Origin: Solirubrobacterales bacterium
Lineage (GTDB): Bacteria; Actinomycetota; Thermoleophilia; Solirubrobacterales; Solirubrobacteraceae
Direction of reading: 5' to 3'
NCBI GenBank assembly: GCA_019241635.1
Contig: JAFAWR010000329.1
Coordinates: forward strand, 1-64,000
Length of the DNA: 64,000 bases
Both the position numbers and the translations under genes were made by a program. Below are positions 56,635 to 64,000 of the stretch, one piece after another (positions within the stretch are counted from its first letter, which is position 1; the number at the start of each line of letters is the position of its first letter). Under the pieces are notes generated by a model, which did no database searches, was not told where the DNA came from, and saw nothing but the letters and a program-made list of their open reading frames with translations.

Positions 56635-56779
56635 TGCGACCTCCCTCTTGGTCTGGCGATGTTCCCGCACGCGCGCGAGGCGTCGCGAGACTACCCGGCG
56701 CTGAGTTCGACAAATCGCCGCTACGGCTGCTCGGTCGCCCGCGGTCACAGATCGGTGCTGCTCGTGCGAAGAGGAATCA

Positions 56780-57328
56780 GTGACCGAGCTCGAGCACCTG
56801 TCCGATGCGGAGTTGCTGGCCCGGACGCCCGGCGAGCCGGATGCGTTCGCGACCTTCTACCGCCGGCACAGCCGGGCGGTTCTCGCCTTCGTCGCGCGTC
56901 GTGCCGCGGCGCCCGACGTCGGCGATCTCGTGGCCGAGGTGTTCGCCACCGCGCTGGTCCACTGCCGCCGCTATGACCCCGCCCGGGGCGCAGCGGGGGC
57001 GTGGTTGACCGGGATCGCCGCGAATCTGCTCGCCGGCGCCGCGCGTCGTGGCGCGGTCGAGGCGCGCATGTGCCGGCGGCTTGGGATTCGGCGCCCGGTG
57101 CTCGAGGAGGTCTCCGGCATCGACGCCGATGTCGTGCTCGAGCTCGGCGGCGAGGAGCTGCTGGGTTCGCTGCCGCGCGATCAGCGGGTGGCCGTCGAGG
57201 CCCGGGTGCTCCACGACAAGGACTACGACCAGATCGCGCTCGAGCAGTCGGTCTCGCCGCAGGTCGTCCGCAAGCGGGTGAGCCGCGGGCTGGGAGCGCT
57301 GAGGGCCAGGCTGAAGGAGGAAGAATGA
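56780..57328 (+). CDS. ECF-type RNA polymerase sigma factor
   Basis: FATFYRRHSRAVLAFVARRAAAPDVGDLVAEVFATALVHCRRYDPARGAAGAWLTGIAANLLA...LPRDQRVAVEARVLHDKDYDQIALEQSVSPQVVRKRVSRGLGALRARL. Confidence 0.88.
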   Translation: MTELEHLSDAELLARTPGEPDAFATFYRRHSRAVLAFVARRAAAPDVGDLVAEVFATALVHCRRYDPARGAAGAWLTGIAANLLAGAARRGAVEARMCRRLGIRRPVLEEVSGIDADVVLELGGEELLGSLPRDQRVAVEARVLHDKDYDQIALEQSVSPQVVRKRVSRGLGALRARLKEEE

Positions 57329-58305
57329 TCGATCGCTACCTCGATGAGCTGGAGGGCGAGCTTCGGCTGGCCGCGGAGAGACGGATGCGTCTGGCGCTGG
57401 CGCGCGCGCCCCGGCCGCCGGCCGGCACGTTTGCCGGTGTGTCGGCGGTTGCGGCGTGCGTGCTTGTCGCGGTTCTGCTGCTGCAGGCGGGAACCGCTCG
57501 TCACGGGGCGTCTCAGCCTCTGTCGCCTGCGGTGGGGGTTCCGGCCGGGGCGCGGGCGCTCGTAGGGGAGCTTGGGGTATTCAGGCGACCGCAGACCGCC
57601 GCCGATCGGATCGATGCGCCGATCCCGCACCTGTTCGTCTTCGAGTCCGGTCCCGGGGTTCATCCGGGCACGGGTCCCCAGAACCTGACCGTGGTGCCGA
57701 GCCTCACGCGCCTGGTGGCGCGGCTGCCCGGCAACCGGCGGATCTTCCTGGCCATCGGCAGGACCGCCGGGCTCGACATTGACGTCGCGCAACCTGTCGT
57801 CACGCGACCCGCTCCAGGCTTCGGGAATGCGCTCACGGGCCGGGGCCACGTGCGGTACTACGTCCCCGCGCCGCATTACGTGGTGGTCTGGCTCGAGGTC
57901 CCCTTCGCTCGGTATCTCCCGATCCAGGGGAGTCACAGGGCTCTCGTCCAGTCGATCGGACGCAGGGGGGCGTTGCTGGCCAGCCCGGCGCTGACCGCCG
58001 GCGCCGTGATGGTACGCGGTCGGTCCGCGTCTCCCCCCGAGGGGATCGCGGACGAGCCGGCCCGCGATTTTCTGAACGGGCCGAAGACCTGGCTTGACAT
58101 CCTCCCGGATGGAGTGGTCCGAGCCACGTGGTCGATCCAGTACCCGGGACGGCGCCATCAGGTCGCAAAGAGCGTGCCGGTCTCGAACAATGTCGCGCTG
58201 CTGCGCGTCCCCGATGGGCAGCGTGATGAGGTTTGGTCGATCACCTGGCTGTCGGCGGATGGGCGGGCCATCGAGGTCAAGAGCTATCCGGTGGCGTTCC
58301 AGTGA
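57325..58305 (+). CDS. Single-TM protein coupled to ECF sigma gene (candidate anti-sigma/sensor)
   Basis: ATGA overlap with sigma gene; one TM segment (FAGVSAVAACVLVAVLLLQ) and large extracytoplasmic domain. Confidence 0.65.
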   Translation: MIDRYLDELEGELRLAAERRMRLALARAPRPPAGTFAGVSAVAACVLVAVLLLQAGTARHGASQPLSPAVGVPAGARALVGELGVFRRPQTAADRIDAPIPHLFVFESGPGVHPGTGPQNLTVVPSLTRLVARLPGNRRIFLAIGRTAGLDIDVAQPVVTRPAPGFGNALTGRGHVRYYVPAPHYVVVWLEVPFARYLPIQGSHRALVQSIGRRGALLASPALTAGAVMVRGRSASPPEGIADEPARDFLNGPKTWLDILPDGVVRATWSIQYPGRRHQVAKSVPVSNNVALLRVPDGQRDEVWSITWLSADGRAIEVKSYPVAFQ

Positions 58306-58320
58306 CCTAAGCCGTTCTCG

Positions 58321-58382
58321 TCCGGACTGGGTGACCCCTCCGGAGTGGGTCATCCCGTCCGGACTGGGTCATCCCGTCCGGA
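58321..58382 (+). repeat. Tandem 18-19 nt repeat with TCCGGA core, four copies
   Basis: TCCGGA at 58321, 58339, 58358, 58377, separated by ctgggt(g/c)a(c/t)ccc(g/t)-like sequence. Confidence 0.7.
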
Positions 58383-58389
58383 CCATATG

Positions 58390-58403
58390 CGAACATGCGT
58401 TCG
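58390..58403. promoter_or_regulatory. SOS/LexA box
   Basis: CGAAC-ATGC-GTTCG matches the Gram-positive/actinobacterial LexA consensus core CGAACNNNNGTTCG; sits at the 5' end of an ImuB-like gene. Confidence 0.75.
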
Positions 58404-58406
58404 GTC

Positions 58407-59597
58407 ATGATCGCGTGCGTTTTGATCCCTCGGTTTCAGCTGACGGTCGCCGCCGGTGACCGATCCGAACTGCTGCAGGAGGCGGTGGCGCTGGCCCCGG
58501 AGCCCGGCGGCACGCAGCAGATCGGCGAGGTCTCGCTGTCGGCCGAGGCGTTCGGGGTTCAGCCAGGGATGCGCCTGGGAGAGGCCCTCGCCCGCTGCCC
58601 CCGTCTCTCGCTGATCCCCCCCGATCCGGCCGGTGTGGCCGATTTCTGGGAGCGGCTGCTGGTGCGGCTCGAGTCGATCGGCGCCGCGGTCGAGCCCGAG
58701 CGACCCGGGCTGGTCTGCTTCGACGCCCGCGGGCTGCTGCGGCTGTACGGCGGGATCGAGGGAGTGCTGGCCGCGGCACGCCGGAGCCTGCGGGTGCCGG
58801 CTCGCTATGGGGTGGCGCCGTCGCGGTTCGCCGCGGTGGCGGCGGCCACGCGCGCGCGAGTCCGCCGGCCAATGATCGTTCAGGGCGGACGCAAGGAGGC
58901 CGGCGCCTTCCTGGCGCCCTTGCCGGTGGCGCTCCTGCGCGCCCGGCCGGCGCTGGCCGACCTGCCGGTGGCGCTTGAGCGATTGGGTATCGGCACGCTG
59001 GGCGAGCTCGCCGCGCTTGCCCCGGCGGCGCTGGCCGACCGCTTCGGCACGGCCGGGCTGCACGCCCACGAGCTCGCCGGCGGGGGCGACGGTGCCCTGC
59101 GGCCGCGACCGGCGCGCGAGTTCCTGCGTGAGGCGCTCGAGCTGCCCGAGGCCGCCTCCGGGGTTCAGCTCGAGCGGGCGCTCGGGTTGCTCATCGATCG
59201 CCTGTTGGCGCGGCGAGAGCGGCGCGGCCGAACGCTGCGCGCGGTTGTGCTCTCGGCGGTGCTGGTGGAGCAGGGCGGCACCTGGCGCGAGCAGGTGGTG
59301 TTCCGCGAGGCGCTGGCCGATCCGGCGCGGATGCGGCTCGTGCTCGCGCCTCGGCTGGCCCTGATGCCGGCGCCGGCGCAGCAGCTCCGCCTGGCCGTCG
59401 AGCGGTTTGGGCCGCACGCCAGCGACCAGCGCGGCCTGCTTGACGATCCCGTGGCCGCCCGGATGGCGCGCCTGCGCGAGGCCATCCGCCAGGCCCGGGC
59501 GGCCGCCGGGCCCGACGCCGCCCTGAAGGTGCTCGAGGTGGATTCCGATTCCCGTGTACCCGAGCGGCGCGCGGTGCTGACGCCCTTCGAGGGATGA
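58407..59597 (+). CDS. Y-family DNA polymerase-like protein (ImuB-like)
   Basis: MIACVLIPRFQLTVAAGD...LSAEAFGVQPGMRLGEALARCPRLSLIPPDP...RYGVAPSRFAAVAAA; lacks the usual catalytic acidic residue near the start. ATG 58395 is an alternative start. Confidence 0.8.
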   Translation: MIACVLIPRFQLTVAAGDRSELLQEAVALAPEPGGTQQIGEVSLSAEAFGVQPGMRLGEALARCPRLSLIPPDPAGVADFWERLLVRLESIGAAVEPERPGLVCFDARGLLRLYGGIEGVLAAARRSLRVPARYGVAPSRFAAVAAATRARVRRPMIVQGGRKEAGAFLAPLPVALLRARPALADLPVALERLGIGTLGELAALAPAALADRFGTAGLHAHELAGGGDGALRPRPAREFLREALELPEAASGVQLERALGLLIDRLLARRERRGRTLRAVVLSAVLVEQGGTWREQVVFREALADPARMRLVLAPRLALMPAPAQQLRLAVERFGPHASDQRGLLDDPVAARMARLREAIRQARAAAGPDAALKVLEVDSDSRVPERRAVLTPFEG

Positions 59598-59606
59598 GGT
59601 CGCGCA

Positions 59607-59849
59607 ATGACGGGACCACGTCGACTGGCCACTCCCCGGCGGGTTGAGGTCGGCGCGGCCGAGGACGGCTGCCCGGTGACCGTGGACGGCCGCACCGTCG
59701 ACGCGGTGCGGGAGTCGTGGCTGATCGAGGATCGCTGGTGGACCGACCGGCCGCTGCGCCGGCGCTACTGGGAGGTGGTGACGACCTGTGGCCGCGACGA
59801 GATCGTCTTCCACGACCTGGAGAAGGGGCGGTGGTGGCGGCAGCGGTGA
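59607..59849 (+). CDS. Small protein linked to ImuB-like gene
   Basis: 80-aa ORF VTVDGRTVDAVRESWLIEDRWWTDRPLRRRYWEVVTTCGRDEIVFHDLEKGRWWRQR. Confidence 0.65.
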   Translation: MTGPRRLATPRRVEVGAAEDGCPVTVDGRTVDAVRESWLIEDRWWTDRPLRRRYWEVVTTCGRDEIVFHDLEKGRWWRQR

Positions 59850-59916
59850 CCACCAGAGGGGCGATGGAGGCGGGGCGGGAGGCCGCAACGGTGACCCCGC
59901 CTAAACTGCACGACCC

Positions 59917-61092
59917 ATGGCGGACCAATCCTCAGCCGCGGGCGCTCGGGCGCTCGCCCCCGGGCCGGTCGCCGTCGGCACCTGGAGCGGCGGGCGGTTC
60001 ATGCGCTTCGGCGAGGCGCTCGACGACGAGCGCTTCCTGGCCCTGATCACCCCCGACGAGTCGATCCGGACGGTGATGACCGCCGATGTGTACGGGACGG
60101 GCGAGGCCGACCGGATGCTGGGTCGTGCGATCGCCGGCCGCGCGCGGGAGGAGATGTGCATCGTCGGCGCGGTGGGACACGACTTCTATCTGGGCGAGCG
60201 CGACGGGGCCAAGGGCTTCCCCCGCTTCACCGATCGGCGCCTGCGAGACGAGTCCGGCTACGGCGACTACCTGCGGATGGCCACCGAGCGCAGCCTCGAG
60301 CGGTGTGGGATCGATCGCTTTGACCTGCTGCTGCTCCACAACCCGGACCGGACCGGATACACCAGCGAGCGCGTTTGGCAGGAGATGGCCGCGCTCCGGG
60401 ACGCCGGACTGACCCGCCTGATCGGCGTGGCGCCCGGCCCGGCCAACGGCTTCACGCTCGACTTGATCGACTGCCTGGAGCGGTTCGGCGGCCTGCTCGA
60501 CTGGGCGATGATCATCCTCAACCCGCTCGAGCCGTGGCCGGGTGAGCTCTGCCTCGACGCTGCGGCGGCGGCCGGGGTGAAGGTGATCACACGCGTGGTC
60601 GACTACGGCGGCCTGTTCTTCGACGATGTGCTGCCCGGCCAGGAGATGGCGCCGCAGGACCACCGCGGCTTTCGCCCGGCGGGTTGGATCGAGCAGGGTC
60701 GCGACCGGCTCGACCGGATGCGGCCGATTGCCGAGCGCGCCCGCCTGAGCATGATCCAGCTGGCCTGCCAGTGGAACATGGCCCACGCCCCGGTCGCCTG
60801 CGTGGTCCCGACCCTGATCCAGGAGGCTGGTGCCGATGCCCGCCCGGTGGAGAGCAAGCGCGCCGAGCTGGCCGCGCTGCCCGCCGAGCTGCGGCTGAGC
60901 GCCGAGGACGTCGACGAGATCCGGGCGATCGGCGACAACGCCGGGTGCATGGCGCTCAAGGGCGCGAGCCCCGAGCATTCGGGCGAGGAGCGCCCCGACC
61001 GCTGGGACCTCGACGATCACCTCACGCAGGTGGCCGAGCGGTGGGGGATCGCCCCCGAGCGCGACCTGACCAAGCTGGCGGCCCAGGTCTAG
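59917..61092 (+). CDS. Aldo/keto reductase-like protein
   Basis: SLERCGIDRFDLLLLHNPDRTGYTSERVWQEMAALRDAGLTRLIGVAPG...ACQWNMAHAPVACVVPTLIQ. Confidence 0.85.
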   Translation: MADQSSAAGARALAPGPVAVGTWSGGRFMRFGEALDDERFLALITPDESIRTVMTADVYGTGEADRMLGRAIAGRAREEMCIVGAVGHDFYLGERDGAKGFPRFTDRRLRDESGYGDYLRMATERSLERCGIDRFDLLLLHNPDRTGYTSERVWQEMAALRDAGLTRLIGVAPGPANGFTLDLIDCLERFGGLLDWAMIILNPLEPWPGELCLDAAAAAGVKVITRVVDYGGLFFDDVLPGQEMAPQDHRGFRPAGWIEQGRDRLDRMRPIAERARLSMIQLACQWNMAHAPVACVVPTLIQEAGADARPVESKRAELAALPAELRLSAEDVDEIRAIGDNAGCMALKGASPEHSGEERPDRWDLDDHLTQVAERWGIAPERDLTKLAAQV

Positions 61093-61101
61093 CTCGCGAC
61101 G

Positions 61102-61524
61102 ATGGCGACGAGCTTTCGACTGACCGGGGGGTGTGGCTGCGGTGCCGTCCGCTTCGCGGTCACCGCGCCGCTGGTCTCCGCGCAGTACTGCCACTGCACC
61201 CGCTGTCAGCGCCGCACCGGTACCGGCGCCTCGGCCAGCGCGGCGGTAGAGCCGGGGTCGTTCGAGATCATCGAGGGCGAGGACCGGCTGCGGGCCTGGA
61301 AGCCGGAGGGCGGCGCGGAGAAGTGGTTCTGCGGCGACTGCGGCTCGGCCTTGTTCAGCCGCCAGCCGAACGACGCCACCCGGGTCGGGGTCCGCCTAGG
61401 GGCCTTTGACGAGGACCCGGGCATCCGGCCGGCCGCGCGGCAGTTCGTGGCCTACGCGGCGCCGTGGGAGCCGATCCCCGACGACGGCCTGCCGCGCTAT
61501 CCGGAGCGCCGGGTGGCTGACTGA
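61102..61524 (+). CDS. GFA-family (glutathione-dependent formaldehyde-activating-like) protein
   Basis: LTGGCGCGAVRFAVTAPLVSAQYCHCTRCQRRTGTGASA...WFCGDCGSALFSRQ zinc-binding Cys pattern. Confidence 0.88.
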   Translation: MATSFRLTGGCGCGAVRFAVTAPLVSAQYCHCTRCQRRTGTGASASAAVEPGSFEIIEGEDRLRAWKPEGGAEKWFCGDCGSALFSRQPNDATRVGVRLGAFDEDPGIRPAARQFVAYAAPWEPIPDDGLPRYPERRVAD

Positions 61525-62127
61525 TCAATCAGTAGGGGGTGGGGTCGCGCCGGCCTGCGCCTCGGCACGCATCCACTCACACCCGGCCGAGAGATCCTCG
61601 ACCCCGAGCGCGGCGGCCACGTTCAGCCACATGCCGTAGCGGAAGAAATCGTCGATCTCCTCCGGGTTCGCATCCCACAAGCTTTCGACGTGCGCCACCA
61701 ATCCTGCGTAGGCCGCTCGCACGCGTTCCCGAATCTCCTCGTCGTCGCAGGCGGCGTAGGCGTGGAGCTGCAGCATCAGGTAGTCGCGATCGGAGGCCAG
61801 CATCTCGACATACGCGGCGCCCATCGCCTGGCGCAGGTCGGCTTCGGGCGGTGCGGTTGCCGGGTCGAACTCGGCGGCGGCCTTGGTGAATGTGTCGGCT
61901 ACGAGTTGGAAGCCCCGCTCCACGGCGGCGAGGAACAGGTCGCGCTTGCTGCCGAAGAGGCTGAACACGTAGGGCTGCGCCACGCCCACGCGCCGGGCGA
62001 TCCGGTCGACCGGCGTGCCGTGCAGCCCGCCGTGGGCGAACTCGTGGACGGCGGCGTCGATGAGCGCGTCCCGGCGCTCGGACGCCGGGACGCGCTGACG
62101 GGGAGTCTTGGGCGATGTCGTGGCCAT
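61525..62127 (-). CDS. TetR-family transcriptional regulator
   Basis: ASERRDALIDAAVHEFAHGGLHGTPVDRIARRVGVAQPYVFSLFGSKRDLFLAAVERGF helix-turn-helix. Confidence 0.9.
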   Translation of the reverse strand: MATTSPKTPRQRVPASERRDALIDAAVHEFAHGGLHGTPVDRIARRVGVAQPYVFSLFGSKRDLFLAAVERGFQLVADTFTKAAAEFDPATAPPEADLRQAMGAAYVEMLASDRDYLMLQLHAYAACDDEEIRERVRAAYAGLVAHVESLWDANPEEIDDFFRYGMWLNVAAALGVEDLSAGCEWMRAEAQAGATPPPTD

Positions 62128-62174
62128 CTCGCTCAGCACCGATCGTAGGGCAGGTTCAGGCGGGTAGGGGCGGG

Positions 62175-63623
62175 TCACGCGGTGATCGCCATGGCGTGAG
62201 CCTCGCTCGCGGCTCCTTCGGCGGCGGCGTGCTCGGCGGCCGACGCCCGAGTGCTGAACGGGAGGACGAGCGCGATCAGCGCGCCGGCGGCGAGCACCGC
62301 GGTTCCGACCCACAGGGCCGGGACCAGGCCGTTGACGAACGCCTGCGGCGCGACATAGCTGCCGTGGCTCGTGAACACGGTGGCCAGTACCGCGATGCCG
62401 AGCACCCCGCCCAGCTCGCGGATCGCGTTGGTGGCGCCCGAGGCTTGGCCGGTCTGCGAGGTCCGAACCGAGGCCAGGACGGCGTTGGCCGAGGGCGCGA
62501 AGACCAGCGCCATGCCGCTACCGGCCAGGACGAACGGGATCAGCATGCTCGCGTAGCTCTCATGCACGCCGGCCAGCGTGGCCAGCATCCCGAGCGCGAC
62601 CGCCTGGAGCCCGAGCCCGGCGGCCATGAACATCCGGCTGCCGTAGCGCTCTGACATGAATCCGGCCACCGGCGCCACGATCATCACCGCGCCGGTCCAC
62701 ACCAGCAGCTTCACGCCGGCCTGGAGTGGTGAGTTGTGCAGCACGTTCTGGAGGAACTGGCTGAGGAAGAAGATCGAGCCGAACATCCCGAAGTACATGG
62801 CGATCGACACCGCGTTGGTCACGGCGAAGCCGCGGTTGGCGAAGAACTCCATCGGCAGCATGGGCTCCGAGGTGCGCAGCTCCTGCCAGACGAAGGCCAC
62901 GAGCAATGCGGTTCCGGCGGCCAGGCCCACGACCACCTCGGCACTGGACCAGCCGAGCGACTGTGAGCGGACCAGGCCGTAGACGACGCCGAACAGGCCG
63001 GCGGAGGCCAGGACCAGACCGGGGAAATCCATGTGCTTGACCTCGCCCCGGCTCTCGACCAGCCGAGAGGCGGCCAGCGGGATCAGGGCGATGCCGATCG
63101 GGACGTTGACCCAGAAAATCCAGTGCCAGGAGGCCGCCTGGGTGAGCGCGCCGCCGACCAGCGGTCCGAGCGCGACGCCGATGCCGCTGATGCCCGACCA
63201 GACGCCCAGGGCGAGGCCCCGCTGCTCGGGCGGGAAGGCCTCGGCGAGAAGGGTCAGGGTCAGCGGGGTGACGAGCGCGGCGGCGACGCCCTGGATGGCG
63301 CGGGCGCCGATCAGGAAGTCGATCGAGGGAGCCAACGCGGCGGCGGCCGAGCCGGCCGTGAACAAGGCGATCCCGGCGATGAACATGCGCTTGCGCCCCA
63401 GCCGGTCGCCGAGTGCCGAGCCGGTCAGCAGCAGGACCGCGTAGGCGAGGATGTAGGCGTTGACTGTCCATTCGAGCGTCTGGATCGAGGCTCCGAGGTC
63501 GACCCGGATGCTCGGCAGCGCGACGTTCACGACGAGGTTGTCGAGAACCATCATGAACAGCCCGAGCGACACGATCACGAGCGTCCAGATCCGGCGGGCT
63601 GGGGTGGCGGTGGTGGATGGCAT
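62175..63623 (-). CDS. MFS drug efflux transporter (DHA2/EmrB-QacA type)
   Basis: LGLFMMVLDNLVVNVALPSIRVDLGASIQTLEWTVNAYILAYAVLLLTGSALGDRLGRKRMFIAG; 14-TM-type. Confidence 0.92.
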   Translation of the reverse strand: MPSTTATPARRIWTLVIVSLGLFMMVLDNLVVNVALPSIRVDLGASIQTLEWTVNAYILAYAVLLLTGSALGDRLGRKRMFIAGIALFTAGSAAAALAPSIDFLIGARAIQGVAAALVTPLTLTLLAEAFPPEQRGLALGVWSGISGIGVALGPLVGGALTQAASWHWIFWVNVPIGIALIPLAASRLVESRGEVKHMDFPGLVLASAGLFGVVYGLVRSQSLGWSSAEVVVGLAAGTALLVAFVWQELRTSEPMLPMEFFANRGFAVTNAVSIAMYFGMFGSIFFLSQFLQNVLHNSPLQAGVKLLVWTGAVMIVAPVAGFMSERYGSRMFMAAGLGLQAVALGMLATLAGVHESYASMLIPFVLAGSGMALVFAPSANAVLASVRTSQTGQASGATNAIRELGGVLGIAVLATVFTSHGSYVAPQAFVNGLVPALWVGTAVLAAGALIALVLPFSTRASAAEHAAAEGAASEAHAMAITA

Positions 63624-63640
63624 ATCCCGTAGACTCCTTC

Positions 63641-63680
63641 TTAGTGAGTGCTAACTAGGAAATAGATTAGCAGCCACTAA
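63641..63680. promoter_or_regulatory. TetR-type operator candidate (paired inverted repeats)
   Basis: TTAGTGAGTGCTAA (63641-63654) and TTAGCAGCCACTAA (63667-63680), inverted relative to each other with 12/14 match. Confidence 0.6.
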
Positions 63681-63708
63681 TAAGTTGTCAAGGGCTTTCA
63701 CCGGGACG

Positions 63709-63819
63709 TGCAGAACCTGCCACTCGGCACCGTCCTGGCGGACCTAGGCACGCCTCGCATGCCCCAGCTGCAGAACCTGCCACGGTTCGCCCTCCCGCCG
63801 GCGAATGGCAGGTTCTGCA
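63709..63819. repeat. Intergenic repeat TGCAGAACCTGCCA (two direct, one inverted), forming a hairpin
   Basis: Copies at 63709-63722, 63769-63782 and reverse complement at 63806-63819; inner TTCGCC...GGCGAA extends the stem. Confidence 0.7.
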
Positions 63820-63861
63820 TGACGGTCCGTGGGAGGGGAGGAGCGCTCGGGCAGCCGGGGC

Positions 63862-64000
63862 CTAGAGCGCGATCCGCCGGCCGGCGCGGGGCGGCCGGGC
63901 CAGCGCGGCCTGCGCGTCGGCCAGCGCGGCGAGCCGCTCGCGAACGCCGTCGCGGACCGGGGCGGCCCGGCCGGCCTCGGCGTCGACGTGCAGGAGCATG
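63862..64000 (-). CDS. Acyl-CoA thioesterase C-terminus (partial)
   Basis: Reverse strand ...MLLHVDAEAGRAAPVRDGVRERLAALADAQAALARPPRAGRRIAL*; resembles C-termini of hot-dog thioesterases; runs off right edge. Confidence 0.5.
   Translation of the reverse strand, partial: MLLHVDAEAGRAAPVRDGVRERLAALADAQAALARPPRAGRRIAL

Noticed and set aside
58321-58382. Tandem repeats as a CRISPR array
   Set aside because: Units are contiguous ~19-nt repeats without unique spacers and no cas genes are present.
1-64000. tRNA/rRNA genes, transposases or integrases
   Set aside because: None recognised by eye; absence of structured tRNAs is not proven without a covariance search.

Overview
High-GC actinobacterial chromosomal window (gene style suggests a Thermoleophilia/Solirubrobacterales-like organism; taxonomy is inference). 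I saw no rRNA, tRNA, transposase, phage module or CRISPR array. Left part (1-34 kb): a surface-glycan/secreted-protein island. It holds a multi-domain glycosyltransferase fusion running off the left edge, an O-antigen ligase-like protein, a glycoside-hydrolase-like protein, a WbaP-type sugar-phosphate transferase, a row of secreted proteins (RTX-like, PstS-like, beta-helix, two paralogous lipoproteins, a ~1845-aa multi-domain protein), a lytic transglycosylase, an NHL-repeat protein, a degenerate GGDEF/HD-GYP protein and two tandem GDP-mannose 4,6-dehydratase-like genes. Embedded in it is a tightly overlapping four-gene operon resembling lasso-RiPP maturation (nucleotidyltransferase, PqqD/RRE, B2 transglutaminase-like protease, HprK-like kinase) with no cyclase in the window. 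A separate 24-codon ORF at 13260-13334 matches the lasso leader motif YxxPxLxxxGxxxxxT exactly but stops four residues after the Thr. This is the best candidate for an undescribed system here. Right part: PHA synthesis genes, Pit transporter with a Pho-box-like triple repeat, phospholipase C-like phosphoesterase, RecD2-like helicase, a glycolipid operon with an epimerase-GT28-NodB-like triple fusion, an ECF sigma unit, an ImuB-like polymerase with an SOS box, and a TetR/MFS pair with operator-like inverted repeats.
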